Virus record (IMG/VR): IMGVR_UViG_3300050821_008386
Coordinates: 62,001-126,000 of that record
Direction: 5' to 3' (one strand)
DNA: 64,000 bases
From: a virus
Position 1 is the first letter of the stretch, and every line of letters begins with the position of its first letter. The notes beneath the pieces were generated by a model, which was not told the origin of the DNA, ran no database searches, and was given only the letters and a program-made list of their open reading frames with translations. A program made the position numbers and the translations under genes. Below, piece after piece: positions 26,212 to 34,855 of this stretch.

Positions 26212-27453
26212 TCACAAACTAAATAGGGTCGACGTGCCGGGATAACTGGTCTGCGTCGTAAAATTAAACGAAGGGAAGGACCTCTGATACGCGATCGGGA
26301 TAACGGCATGGGGACGCTCGGGGCGGTACGCGCGTATCATCTGGTATATGTGATATCCGTAGTCTCCCCAGATGTTGCAATCGTTATCGCGTAGCACAAC
26401 GAATTCAAGTTCCCCTTGCGTGAATTGGGCCGGGAAACGCCAGTCGCCAACGCCCAAGTACTGTTCAGGCACTAAGCGTCGGAACGAGTTAGCGAACACG
26501 ATGAAACCGATTTCGTACTGCGCTTGCCGGTAGGCCGGGTTGGCTCGCGACGCGTACCCGTTCGTGACAGGAACCGCGATTTCAGGTTCGATCAGGTTCG
26601 GGATCAATTGCCCGTTCACCGTGGTGAAGGTATTGAACCGTAACGGCTGCTGATCGACGCCTAGTCCAATGCCCAAATAGGGTCCTTCCCAGGTATATCC
26701 CGTGATTGTCTCTTCACCGATGTCGTATCTGCCGGTCGTTAAGTACTGAAAATCCTGATGGATACCGACCTCAGAACGCAGGTAGTTCAACTGCGGTTGC
26801 GACCCGATAAACTTGGCGACAGCGCCGCGCTCGGATTCGAACGGTTCAGCCAAGAGATCTTCGTGCGCCCATGCTACGAGATACTGGAGAAACTCCATGG
26901 TGCACGGAGCGTTCGGGACCGTCGAATCAACGAAGCTGACGTCAATCTGTTGCACGTCACCGTTGATCATCGACTCAAACGTCCGACCCGTGTTGCATTT
27001 GGCTTTTACGCCGGAACGCATCAGGAGGGTCGAACGAACATCGACGTTCGCCAGATACAGGAGTTGCTTCTGCAAACCGTCCTGAACAGCTGCGTACGAG
27101 TTCTGGAACGCGGAACGCATCTGTTTCACACACACTTTTGGTCCGCGACCGCGGAGTGTTCCAAGTTGCGTGACGTACTCAGTGCTTCCCACCTCAGCGA
27201 CCTCACCCAACGTTCCGCAGGTGCTTAGGTCAGCGTCAAATTCAGGCATCACCAAGGATTGACCGAGGATCGGTCGCTCAATGACAACGTTTCTCTGTTG
27301 ATCGGAAATTCCGTTTTCGAAAGTCCCGCCTTCAAGAATGTCGGCATAAGGAGCTCTTCGCATCAGCAAAAGCGTGATGTTTCCAACAAGCCGGTTGATA
27401 TCCCGCGAAGCAAAGTCAACGCTTTGCTGCGGGGTTAACATGCAGTCGCCCAT
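26212..27453 (-). CDS. Putative major capsid protein
   Basis: A 413-residue protein with no signal peptide, no catalytic motif and a mixed alpha/beta pattern typical of phage capsid subunits. The N-terminal part includes a helix (VDFASRDINRLVGNITLLLM) and a segment ending in GTFENGISDQQRNVVIERP; the middle has a long helix (FQNSYAAVQDGLQKQLLYLA) and a PNAPCTMEFLQYLVAWAHED segment; the C-terminus ends in FNFTTQTSYPGTSTLFSL. It is a stand-alone gene of capsid size, preceded by a 221-bp leader and followed by a strong terminator, as expected for a highly expressed protein. An in-frame ATG lies at 27441. I recognise no capsid signature with certainty; the only other candidates of capsid size are enzymes. 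Confidence 0.6.
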   Translation of the reverse strand: MGDCMLTPQQSVDFASRDINRLVGNITLLLMRRAPYADILEGGTFENGISDQQRNVVIERPILGQSLVMPEFDADLSTCGTLGEVAEVGSTEYVTQLGTLRGRGPKVCVKQMRSAFQNSYAAVQDGLQKQLLYLANVDVRSTLLMRSGVKAKCNTGRTFESMINGDVQQIDVSFVDSTVPNAPCTMEFLQYLVAWAHEDLLAEPFESERGAVAKFIGSQPQLNYLRSEVGIHQDFQYLTTGRYDIGEETITGYTWEGPYLGIGLGVDQQPLRFNTFTTVNGQLIPNLIEPEIAVPVTNGYASRANPAYRQAQYEIGFIVFANSFRRLVPEQYLGVGDWRFPAQFTQGELEFVVLRDNDCNIWGDYGYHIYQMIRAYRPERPHAVIPIAYQRSFPSFNFTTQTSYPGTSTLFSL

Positions 27454-27674
27454 ACAGGTAAATAATTAGGTCACGGGTCCTGATGCCCCGAATCGAAAAT
27501 TGGTGGACGACGTCCGGTTCAGGAATTCGGGCGCCGTGTTGTTTGTGTTAAAAGACCGAAACTACCCACCGTTTTTGAGTCCCGTGACCGGACTTACTGA
27601 CCGACTTCTTTTACAGCGCGGTTAGAGAAAGCTGCGTAAGAAATCTCACACGTATTTCTGGCGGCTACAAGGAC
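27454..27674. other. Intergenic leader upstream of the putative capsid gene
   Basis: A 221-bp non-coding stretch. It holds a 9-bp inverted repeat: GTCACGGGT-region bases 27470-27478 pair with 27570-27578 (GGTCACGGG / CCCGTGACC), about 90 bases apart. The second arm lies only about 17 nt from the capsid start codon, so folding could influence its translation. No clear promoter box or tRNA is visible. Confidence 0.45.
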
Positions 27675-28346
27675 TTACCAAACTTCGACCCACTTATTCT
27701 GCGTGGCGTAATCGTGAAACCCTTCACAATAGGTTCTCGGATATCGGTGCAGAAAGTTTTTTCCCTGTAAAGGGAAGGTATCAGCCAAAAGGAAAAATGG
27801 TCCATCCATCAGGTGCAGTTCGCGTGCGCCCAGCATGGCGTCCCGATAGCAGAGGATGCTCTTTAAACGGTTGTTTCCCGGTCGGAACACATTGCCTTTC
27901 GGCAACCGGGAATAATCGAGACTGAATCCGCGGGACCGATCGTCATGGACGAAAATGTAATCTTTAGCGTCGACCTGATCTTGTTCCACATGGAACGAGG
28001 CTTCTGGTATCGGTGAGCTCACCCACCTGTGCGCGTATTCCACTCCCATCTTGATGTAGGAACGGTGCAGGAAGTCCAGGCGTTCGATCTGAGGCGCTAT
28101 TACCGCTTGAGCGTTCAATCCATCGACGAACTCTTTTAACTGCGTCTCCTGCCATTCCTGAGTGGTCTGGGGCAGGCCCGTAACTTCGATTTCGGGATAA
28201 GAACGAAAGAAGCTCAAGACGCTGACCATGTTTTTGCCCAGCGTACGGAACCTGACTGGATGCCCCATCTTATGCTTGGCGACAGCGGCTCCTGCCATCC
28301 CGATGCAATCGCCTAACCCGGTTGCCAGTAGATCGAACGTGGTCAC
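27675..28346 (-). CDS. GT9-like / GT-B fold glycosyltransferase-related protein
   Basis: A 223-residue protein. The opening DLLATGLGDCIGMAGAAVAK matches the glycine-rich first loop of GT-B transferases. The middle has LDFLHRSYIKMGVEY and YIFVHDDRSRGFSL, the end REIHLMDGPFFLLAD-type segment and LHRYPRTY. The protein at 37021-37656 is a paralogue (YIFVHDDIERPI, AQEIHVIPSSMKELVS, LYLHQYARTPF). The family is half the size of a standard GT9 enzyme. Probably adds or recognises a sugar in the glycan cassette; activity not shown. The start overlaps the upstream stop (ATGA-like junction at 28343-28346). Confidence 0.5.
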   Translation of the reverse strand: MTTFDLLATGLGDCIGMAGAAVAKHKMGHPVRFRTLGKNMVSVLSFFRSYPEIEVTGLPQTTQEWQETQLKEFVDGLNAQAVIAPQIERLDFLHRSYIKMGVEYAHRWVSSPIPEASFHVEQDQVDAKDYIFVHDDRSRGFSLDYSRLPKGNVFRPGNNRLKSILCYRDAMLGARELHLMDGPFFLLADTFPLQGKNFLHRYPRTYCEGFHDYATQNKWVEVW

Positions 28347-29200
28347 GCAACCATCTCTTGAGCAAAGGATGCCGCGCCTTTTTCCACCAGTTGTTCGCGC
28401 ACAAAGCGTCTGGCGTCCTGACCGACTTTGCCTTGTACCCCATGATAAAGCGCCGGCGACACTCCGTTCTTGATCAGGTGCGGCATTTCCACTCTCGAAA
28501 TCACGCCGCGTTTGTAATGTTGCAGGATCAAATTGGTGTCTAACCCCACCTTCAGGTACTGCTCTTTATTGCAGAAATCCCAACCCAGATTGGTGGTGAA
28601 CCGGGTTACCCAAGTGTGCCGTTGCCGGATGTCGGGCCGTAAAATCATGTTGCCGTTGATATGCTCGTTGCCCGGTCGGTCGTCCCGATGTCCCATCACC
28701 TCGTACTTCGGCCATCCAGCGTTTTTCCCTTGTTCCGGGTTAGCTTCTTCGTCGTTCCATTCGCCGGCGGCAATCACGCGTTCGTTCCATTCTTTGGTCA
28801 ATGCCGAGATCCAGTCTTTGCGCAACGGTACGCAGTCCGGTTCAAATGTCAGAACACCGTTATACGGGAAGCTCCCCCTGTTTTTCGGCACTTTCTGGTG
28901 TTCGTTCCATTGGCCTTCTGCTTCGGTCAACGCCGAGAGCCAGAGCATATTGGATCCGTACGGATGGCCTTCGGCATCGTTTCGCGCAATGTACCCGATC
29001 GTTTTGAACTTGGTCGATAACGCCTGGACGCAAGCGTTACGCATGTCGATCGGGCATTTCTTGGAGAACACGCACATGAAAAAACAATCAGAACGATAAT
29101 CTTCCTCGATGTCCGCGATCAATTTAGCGAGTTCGACTGCGGCACCGATATCGCCTTTGCCGAACGCGTTTCCGTGCGCCTGTAAACAGAGTGCTAACAT
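28343..29200 (-). CDS. Putative GT-A fold glycosyltransferase
   Basis: A 285-residue protein. It has an N-terminal LCLQAHGNAFGKGD segment, a RNDAEGHPYGSNMLW motif, and VLTFEPDCVPLRKDW near residue 115, where the D-x-D-like acidic site of a GT-A transferase is expected (here E-P-D). HINGNMILRPD and a final SPALYHGVQG motif resemble the acceptor and C-terminal His regions of such enzymes. It is flanked by glycosyltransferases on both sides with a 7-bp gap to the heptosyltransferase-like gene. Donor and acceptor unknown. Confidence 0.55.
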   Translation of the reverse strand: MLALCLQAHGNAFGKGDIGAAVELAKLIADIEEDYRSDCFFMCVFSKKCPIDMRNACVQALSTKFKTIGYIARNDAEGHPYGSNMLWLSALTEAEGQWNEHQKVPKNRGSFPYNGVLTFEPDCVPLRKDWISALTKEWNERVIAAGEWNDEEANPEQGKNAGWPKYEVMGHRDDRPGNEHINGNMILRPDIRQRHTWVTRFTTNLGWDFCNKEQYLKVGLDTNLILQHYKRGVISRVEMPHLIKNGVSPALYHGVQGKVGQDARRFVREQLVEKGAASFAQEMVA

Positions 29201-29206
29201 AAACTT

Positions 29207-30103
29207 TTAGGGAACGTTTGATGATGGTTCGGGAATGCGTGCGATGACAGCGTCGACCACTGTCGTTACCTCAATCGCGTCCGGGCATTCCACATAATCA
29301 AAACGCGAGTAAAAATGTTCTGCTAACCTCGTGCTGACAATCTTGGTCTGTAAACCGTAATTGTGGATCTCCCACGGACTGGTGCAGGTGAAGAGCGATA
29401 CGGTCGGCACATTGTACCCGATCGCGATATGCATCGGCAAACTGTCCCCGGACAAGACCAGTTTATGCCCCCGGACATCGGCCATATGGGATCGTAACCC
29501 GTTTCGTCTCGGCAAAAAGTTGACCGCATACCCTTTAGCCTCCAGTCGGCGCTTGGTTTCCTTATAGCCACTCCAACGTTTCATTGGCCAAGTCGGTCCC
29601 GCATCAGGACAGATCGCGATATCGCCGTACAACTGCCCCTCTTTGACTTGCGGCATCAGGTACTGTTGATCGACGAACTCTGACCCAAAACATCTGAACA
29701 AGATATCCTGATAACTCCTGCGATTGATGAACTTCAGGTTGTCGGCAGCATTTCGCCCTAACCGACTGATCAGACTCATATCAAACCACGGATCGGCATC
29801 AGGCGTGTAGGTCATCCCGCCGAATTCGCGCGCCCCGAACAGTTGATCGTACTGCATGGTCTGAAGAAAATGCGCAGTGCCGATATCGTCTTCCAGATTG
29901 ATTGCCAGATCGAATTTGTGGTGGCGCACGATCTCTTTATGCATCCATCCCACAGGAGTCAGTTGTTCGGATAAACTTAAAAGCGCGATGTTCTCATCCG
30001 AAGTAATCCACGTCACGTGATCATCTTTAAAAAGCGCGAGCAAAGGCGTGGTCCGAAGCACGTCTCCGGCCGCCCCGAGCTTAATCAGTAAAATCTTCCT
30101 CAC
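29207..30103 (-). CDS. Heptosyltransferase-like glycosyltransferase (GT9)
   Basis: A 298-residue GT-B protein of family 9, which in bacteria adds ADP-heptose to the lipopolysaccharide core. Features: the N-terminal nucleotide-binding start KILLIKLGAAGDVLRTTPLL, VTWITSDEN, FDLAINLEDD, GDIAICPDAGPTWPMKRW at the start of the second Rossmann half, and the donor-binding LVLSGDSLPMHIAIGYNVPT with SLFTCTSPWEIHNYG. Length is slightly below typical heptosyltransferases (about 320-350). The neighbour on the upstream side encodes a UDP-GlcNAc 2-epimerase-like enzyme; the 4-nt overlap (30100-30103) implies coupling. It may work on the host surface glycan or a virion sugar. Confidence 0.8.
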   Translation of the reverse strand: MRKILLIKLGAAGDVLRTTPLLALFKDDHVTWITSDENIALLSLSEQLTPVGWMHKEIVRHHKFDLAINLEDDIGTAHFLQTMQYDQLFGAREFGGMTYTPDADPWFDMSLISRLGRNAADNLKFINRRSYQDILFRCFGSEFVDQQYLMPQVKEGQLYGDIAICPDAGPTWPMKRWSGYKETKRRLEAKGYAVNFLPRRNGLRSHMADVRGHKLVLSGDSLPMHIAIGYNVPTVSLFTCTSPWEIHNYGLQTKIVSTRLAEHFYSRFDYVECPDAIEVTTVVDAVIARIPEPSSNVP

Positions 30104-31383
30104 TTCAACGCGCTCTCTGTCACGGGTTCGACGGTGGCTTCTTTGATTGTTCTGACGATTCCTTTACCCACTTGAGCACCGTAACTGTACTGATGTTTGC
30201 CGAGTCCCGGCCAGATCACTTTGGGATCGCTGCCCAGACATTCCGAGATGCACGCATGGACATAATCATCGGACTTTGGCGGGACCAGTATGTTGGTCTG
30301 GAAATCGAGCACCGTCTCAGGCCGATCAGTTTCGTACCGGCACGTGATGCAGGGTATCCCCAGAATAGTCGATTCCTCCTGTAACCCGCCGCTGTCAGTG
30401 TAAAGCGCTCGTGTCTCGTATTTGAGGTAGCGAACCACGTCGAGGTAGGAAGCGGTCTGGAGACTGATCTTGACCTCGTGCTTGACCAGATCCTCGATGT
30501 CGTCCTTCTGCCACGCGGTGCCTTTACAGTTCTGCATGCTCCGGGTGATCACGAACTCGATCTCATGCCCGTCATTCGCCAGTCTCTTTAACCCTCCGAA
30601 AACCGCGCTCAACCTTTCATGAGTCAGATTCTCTCTCCGGTGAATATCGACTCTCAGCTTTTTGGATCCTGTAGTGCAGGTGCCCAAATGCGCCTCGGCG
30701 TATTTCACCGCATCAACACTGGGCGAACCCGACTGGTAAATGACCGCATCGAATCCTTCCCTCCAGAGATTACGGACGTTGCGCTCGACCGGCGCGTACA
30801 ACTGTTGACTGGCTACCGTGGCGATCCGGGTGCATAACCCTTCAGGAAACGGTCGTGTAGGCGAGCCGTCCCACGGCATAAAGCGTTGGTGAAGAAAACT
30901 CCTGCCATTGATCCAATCCCATCTGGGCGATTCCGATCGTAACCCGGCTTCGACGTGAACGCTGCGTTGCCCGGTGATCATGTACCAGGCGAACGGTGCC
31001 ACTCCAGCGGTCAGAGTGTCGCCGCAGACGCACAAGAGGGCCTGTCTTGCTCCGAGGACCTTTAAGCGCGCCCAGAGCGAATTGAGCGTCTCGAATAAAG
31101 CTGAGCTTTTCCCAACCAAATCGCCCTGCAAATGCATCGAACCATGGATCAGATCGATGTATTTCAGTTCGTTAGCGCCTTCGGTCAGGAGCGGTTCGTA
31201 ATGCTGACCGCTTTGTAATGCCAGAAACGGGTAATCATCTTCAGCCAATGCCCGGACCAATCCAGAAAACTTGATGTAGCACGCTTTGGTGGCAATCAGA
31301 CAGATCAGAAGGGGATAACCGCTCTTGATCGATTTCTCGATCTGGTGAACGACTTTTTCTTCGTAAAGATTGACCGAGGTCAT
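30100..31383 (-). CDS. UDP-N-acetylglucosamine 2-epimerase (WecB-like)
   Basis: A 427-residue enzyme that interconverts UDP-GlcNAc and UDP-ManNAc. Characteristic segments are SVHVEAGLRS, LRVDIHRRENLT, and TDSGGLQEESTILGIPCITC followed by RYETDRPETV, which bind UDP and form the active site. One difference is an approximately 35-residue insertion after the VEAGLRS motif (RWDWINGRSFLHQRFMPWDG). UDP-ManNAc would feed an O-antigen- or enterobacterial-common-antigen-like polymer. It overlaps the FkbM gene by 4 nt upstream and the heptosyltransferase gene by 4 nt downstream. The family assignment is firm; in vivo substrate is inferred. Confidence 0.88.
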   Translation of the reverse strand: MTSVNLYEEKVVHQIEKSIKSGYPLLICLIATKACYIKFSGLVRALAEDDYPFLALQSGQHYEPLLTEGANELKYIDLIHGSMHLQGDLVGKSSALFETLNSLWARLKVLGARQALLCVCGDTLTAGVAPFAWYMITGQRSVHVEAGLRSESPRWDWINGRSFLHQRFMPWDGSPTRPFPEGLCTRIATVASQQLYAPVERNVRNLWREGFDAVIYQSGSPSVDAVKYAEAHLGTCTTGSKKLRVDIHRRENLTHERLSAVFGGLKRLANDGHEIEFVITRSMQNCKGTAWQKDDIEDLVKHEVKISLQTASYLDVVRYLKYETRALYTDSGGLQEESTILGIPCITCRYETDRPETVLDFQTNILVPPKSDDYVHACISECLGSDPKVIWPGLGKHQYSYGAQVGKGIVRTIKEATVEPVTESALK

Positions 31384-32066
31384 AAACAGATGATGTCGGT
31401 CCTTTCGCTCGACCAGTTGCCGCTGATGAAATGGTGTCGGTACTTGTGTTTATCGAGAAAATCTTTGATATCTTTCGCGGTATGCCCCCGGTGACTGAGC
31501 GTGTGCCGGTTCACTTCGATCACCAGCGTTGGATGATGCACCCGGATAGTTTCCTCGCCGCCTTTCAAAATCTCAGGTTCGCACCCTTCCGCATCGATCT
31601 TGATCAGGCTCAACGGTCGATAAGCCACGATGTCGGACAAGTCTTCGTCTAGTGTCGACATTTTCACAGGAAGATCTTCAGGATGCCCTCGGATATAGGA
31701 ACTCCCGGCATCGTCCCCCGGTTCCATGTGGAGTTGTTCAATCCCGATATGGTCCCCGAGCGCGTAAGGGAAATTGATCGCTTCAGGACAGTTGCGGCAC
31801 AAACATTCGTACAGGACCGGGTGCGGTTCATACGCGACCACCGAACCGTTAAGTCCGACTGCCTGCAGGTATCCGATCGTGTGGTCACCGATGTTTGCTC
31901 CAATATCAACCGCTAACGATCCCGGCGTTATGTGACGCGAGATCAGTTTCACGAACCCGTGGTCGGCGTCCAGTCGACGCTCTCTTTTTACGCTCTCGCT
32001 TAGGCGGTCCCCCTTGCGGACCCACACCCCCTCCGGCGTCATCTCTATCTGGCTCTCGATTTCCAT
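31380..32066 (-). CDS. FkbM-family methyltransferase
   Basis: A 228-residue SAM-dependent methyltransferase. Motif I is SLAVDIGANIGDHT, the acidic SAM-ribose site AYEPHP follows, and the FkbM-typical LSLIKIDAEGCEPEILKGG lies near residue 160. FkbM proteins O-methylate sugars or lipids, often in capsule and O-antigen loci, which fits the setting. The upstream gene at 31906-32793 overlaps it by 161 nt in another frame. In-frame ATGs exist at 32066 and 32042, both inside that overlap; the conserved domain starts only about residue 36. Confidence 0.85.
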   Translation of the reverse strand: MEIESQIEMTPEGVWVRKGDRLSESVKRERRLDADHGFVKLISRHITPGSLAVDIGANIGDHTIGYLQAVGLNGSVVAYEPHPVLYECLCRNCPEAINFPYALGDHIGIEQLHMEPGDDAGSSYIRGHPEDLPVKMSTLDEDLSDIVAYRPLSLIKIDAEGCEPEILKGGEETIRVHHPTLVIEVNRHTLSHRGHTAKDIKDFLDKHKYRHHFISGNWSSERTDIICL

Positions 32067-32793
32067 TTAAAAGTATTTCCATCCGCGCGCGGGTGACATC
32101 GTTCCAATCATGAATCCGGTGATATTGCCGGACGCGATCATGCCAATGATGCGGCAAGCCTTCTGGCGTAAACATTTCATCGGTATGCCGCCACGTGTAC
32201 AAAGGCCGTTGGAAAACGAACGCGTGAAACCCGAGGATATTGAATTCGGTCCAGGTCGGCGCGTTATGCATCAGGTCTTCGATCCGACACCCGTGCATCT
32301 GCTCAATCCGTTCCCGGCATTCTTTCAAGGTCCCGCGATGATAGGTGAACGGGAAACAGCGCATGAATTCGTGCAGTGGCGTCAAAGCCATCACCTGGCT
32401 AACCAGTAATTTCCATGGCGCATTTAACCGCTCGTATTCGGTGTACCAGATGATCGGTTTACCCTCGATAAACAAGCTCTCCAGAGTGGTCGGCATCGCC
32501 AGCATAGCGTCCGAATCCATGAACGTGATGTACTCGCCGTTACAATAGTTGTCGGCGTGCATCTTCATGTATTGCTGGTGCAGATAGCCTTTGTCGGGCC
32601 ATTGATCCATCGGTGCCAGTTCAATCGGGTGACCGAGTACATCCTGCAATTTCTTCAGCGGTTCAGTGCAATCGTGCGGCGCCGAGATGACAAACTGCGA
32701 TTCGGTTAACCAATTCTTTTTCAGGAACTTGAATGCCCACTCAAGGAATCCCAGATCTTCCAACTGCGTTTTAATGAAGACCGAGGACGTCAT
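31906..32793 (-). CDS. GT-A glycosyltransferase-like protein (paralogue A)
   Basis: A 295-residue protein starting MTSSVFIKTQLEDLGFLEWA at 32793, in an ATGA overlap with the upstream gene; a longer reading from 32910 would only overlap that gene. The D-x-D metal site is TFMDSDAMLA near residue 95. The order GYLHQQYMKMHADNY, DSDAM, GKPIIWYTEYE, HEFMRCFPFTYHRGT, WTEFNILGFHAF matches the genes at 32790 and 38300, so all three are one family. The last about 50 residues are highly basic (PKRERKKRASTGRRPRV) and lie in the out-of-frame overlap with the FkbM gene; this tail may be the result of a lost stop. Confidence 0.65.
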   Translation of the reverse strand: MTSSVFIKTQLEDLGFLEWAFKFLKKNWLTESQFVISAPHDCTEPLKKLQDVLGHPIELAPMDQWPDKGYLHQQYMKMHADNYCNGEYITFMDSDAMLAMPTTLESLFIEGKPIIWYTEYERLNAPWKLLVSQVMALTPLHEFMRCFPFTYHRGTLKECRERIEQMHGCRIEDLMHNAPTWTEFNILGFHAFVFQRPLYTWRHTDEMFTPEGLPHHWHDRVRQYHRIHDWNDVTRARMEILLNGNREPDRDDAGGGVGPQGGPPKRERKKRASTGRRPRVRETDLASHNAGIVSG

Positions 32794-33596
32794 GCGCTCA
32801 ATATCTCCGTGACCTGATGCACCACGCCTTCGATTGACCATTCTGGAGGCGGGATACACTGCAGTTTCCACCGGGCCCGGTATTCCTGCGTGTTCGGATC
32901 CTGACTCCAACTGTGGAATTGTTTGATCAGGTCGGGCCCAGCGTCTTTTGGCAACCTGAACTCGTATTGATCATGCTCGAAATAATGAGCGAATGTTCCC
33001 ATGAAATTAAACTCGCTCATCTGCCCGGAATGATAGCGGGTGAGTAACTCCATCAGAGTCACGCCTGCGCGTGTTTCCATCACTTTGCGCATATCGCGGA
33101 TAGTCGAGGTCCAGAAAAAGAACGGGTGCCGGCGCATGAACTCGTACTGTGGGCGCACCCCTAAAAGTTCTTCTGCTGCGCTCTGATAACCTCTTAAACA
33201 GATCCGGTCAGGCTCGATCGCGTCCTTGAGTATCTCATCGTAATCTTCCATCACCACGATGGGTTTGCCGTTGTGCGCGAAGGATTCTGCGGTCACCGGG
33301 CGGTTGAACAGGCAATCCGAATCAGTGTGTAAGAGCAGCGGCGCTTTAGTGTAAGTGTCGCTCATCATCTTGATGTACTGTTGACCGAGACGACCGTCAG
33401 AGCGTTTGGGTTCGTACCGGACGCTGCATCCCAGTTCCTTGACGACTCTGGGCATCATCTTCTCGCATTCCGGTGTCGCGATGATCAACGGCGCGTAATC
33501 GCTTCGCCAGAACTTCTGCACGCTCCGCAAACAGGCGTTGAGCCAGTTCAGATCGCGTTCCCAAGTCAGGACGCAGAGTTGCGCGTCAAAGGTCAT
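32790..33596 (-). CDS. GT-A glycosyltransferase-like protein (paralogue B)
   Basis: A 268-residue protein. It opens with LCVLTWERDLNWLNACLRSV and LIIATPECEKMMP, the first strands of a nucleotide-sugar fold, followed by GQQYIKMMSDTY, the metal-binding LHTDSDCLFNRP, GKPIVVMEDYDE, YEFMRRHPFFFW and SEFNFMGTFAHYF. The DSD motif is intact, unlike the 38300-39025 paralogue. It follows a 40-residue gene by an ATGA overlap. Likely transfers a sugar in the glycan cassette. Confidence 0.65.
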   Translation of the reverse strand: MTFDAQLCVLTWERDLNWLNACLRSVQKFWRSDYAPLIIATPECEKMMPRVVKELGCSVRYEPKRSDGRLGQQYIKMMSDTYTKAPLLLHTDSDCLFNRPVTAESFAHNGKPIVVMEDYDEILKDAIEPDRICLRGYQSAAEELLGVRPQYEFMRRHPFFFWTSTIRDMRKVMETRAGVTLMELLTRYHSGQMSEFNFMGTFAHYFEHDQYEFRLPKDAGPDLIKQFHSWSQDPNTQEYRARWKLQCIPPPEWSIEGVVHQVTEILSA

Positions 33597-33715
33597 TTGC
33601 GAAAACTCCTACACTGCGTGCCTGTCCACTGTATCCTCTTCATCTTGAGTTTTATCAGATCCATCCGAGAGCACAGTTCAGCAACCAGCGCTTTATCATA
33701 GGCGGCGTCGTTCAC
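33593..33715 (-). CDS. Hypothetical 40-residue protein
   Basis: A short frame with a GTG start at 33715 overlapping the upstream TGA (GTGA) and a stop overlapping the next ATG (ATGA). The product starts VNDAAYDKALVAELCSRMDL and ends in a basic tail (KLKMKRIQWTGTQCRSFRK). The two phased overlaps are the only evidence of translation. No family recognised. Confidence 0.5.
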   Translation of the reverse strand: MNDAAYDKALVAELCSRMDLIKLKMKRIQWTGTQCRSFRK

Positions 33716-33927
33716 GATATCTCCACCTCGATCTCATACATTTTTTTGCTGCCGCTTTTAAAGGCGTTCCACGCGTCTTCAAATCCTGGCCGGAAATCCC
33801 TGACTCCATGCGCCTGCAACAGTCCGCCGTACCGATGCACCATGGCGTCCCATCCGGCCGCGAAACCTTTCAGCGCCTCGTGGTATTTCGGCGGTTCTTT
33901 TGCCAGCATCGCTTCCACTAATGTCAT
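33712..33927 (-). CDS. Hypothetical 71-residue protein
   Basis: The ATG at 33927 overlaps the upstream stop (ATGA). The product starts MTLVEAMLAKEPPKYHEALK and is mostly helical with several aromatic residues (GFAAGWDAMVHRYGGLLQAHG). It lies in the middle of the glycan cassette. No family recognised; a small accessory or regulatory protein is possible. Confidence 0.5.
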   Translation of the reverse strand: MTLVEAMLAKEPPKYHEALKGFAAGWDAMVHRYGGLLQAHGVRDFRPGFEDAWNAFKSGSKKMYEIEVEIS

Positions 33928-34172
33928 CGCAGTCCGTTCATGAAATCCGGCCTCCACCATTTGCTCTTCATTACCTTCGACTCGATCGCGTCACACAACT
34001 GGGGCCTTGAGGGCAGATGATCTTTCACGTGCATTGTGGTTGTCAGATAACCTGCAAGCGCGATCAACGGTTCGTTATCGACTTCGACCTCGCGGCAGAT
34101 CTGGTCGAGATCTTCCCATCGCTCTTCCCTGATCAGGCGTTCAACCCGATCGTATATGGCGTCCAGCATCAT
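33924..34172 (-). CDS. Hypothetical 82-residue helical protein
   Basis: I place the start at the ATG pair at 34172/34169, 11 nt after the methyltransferase stop; a start at 34250 or 34283 would run into that gene. The product is helix-rich (LDAIYDRVERLIREERWEDL, then an EVEVDNEPLIALAGYLTTT segment) and ends KWWRPDFMNGLR. The end overlaps the next gene (ATGA). Function unknown. Confidence 0.5.
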   Translation of the reverse strand: MMLDAIYDRVERLIREERWEDLDQICREVEVDNEPLIALAGYLTTTMHVKDHLPSRPQLCDAIESKVMKSKWWRPDFMNGLR

Positions 34173-34183
34173 TTGCGCGCGTT

Positions 34184-34855
34184 TTAACGCTTTTGGAGTA
34201 TCGCGCCTCCTGCGACGTAACTGTGGGTAGGGTGAGTTGAGTGATGCCATGCCAGAAAGTCGGGTATATCCGATAGATTCCATTGCGGCGACCGAGTGTT
34301 CCCGAACGCCGGATGAAACCAGATTTGTTCTTCGAACGTCTTGAGGGTCATCGGCGTCTCGTTGCGCGGATAAGCCATCCCCATCTCAGGTTCCACAAGG
34401 TCAAAGGTGATCCCGAGACATCCACCGGGTCGCAACACGCGCACGATCTCGTCAATCGCCAGTTGTTTGTTCGGTTGATGTTCGATCACACTGAAACTGG
34501 TTACCCAATCAAAATGGTTGTCCATGAACGGCAACCTCTCGTCTCTGACTATCCGGCAATCACCCCGAAAATCTGGATTGGTTTCGACCATCGTTACCCG
34601 GTAACCGTACATCGCGCTTAACCACCGCGGCATAGGCGACGCGCCGCTCCCGATATCCAGCAAATGGTCGCAATCGTCTTTATCCGCATCGTACGACGCA
34701 AGGCCGTGATGAAAGATCCATGGATATTCCCAACGCCGGCAATATTGAACCGGACGTTTGTCGTAGTTCTCAAGGTCAGTCAGGAAAGCCCGGAACGAAT
34801 CTGACTCCACTTCAGTCACGCTTCCGACCGCCGCTCTGTTGATGATGCCGGTCAT
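34184..34855 (-). CDS. Class I SAM-dependent methyltransferase
   Basis: A 223-residue methyltransferase. The start at 34855 overlaps the upstream stop (ATGA). Motif I is HLLDIGSGASPMP near residue 63, the acidic site MVETNPDF follows, then RDERLPFMDNHFDWVTSFSV with IEHQPN and EIVRVLRPGGCLGITFDL, typical of the UbiE/Methyltransf_11 group. The end (IPDFLAWHHSTHPTHSYV) may form the acceptor site. It follows the sugar C-methyltransferase-like gene, so it likely methylates a glycan. Substrate unknown. Confidence 0.8.
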   Translation of the reverse strand: MTGIINRAAVGSVTEVESDSFRAFLTDLENYDKRPVQYCRRWEYPWIFHHGLASYDADKDDCDHLLDIGSGASPMPRWLSAMYGYRVTMVETNPDFRGDCRIVRDERLPFMDNHFDWVTSFSVIEHQPNKQLAIDEIVRVLRPGGCLGITFDLVEPEMGMAYPRNETPMTLKTFEEQIWFHPAFGNTRSPQWNLSDIPDFLAWHHSTHPTHSYVAGGAILQKR

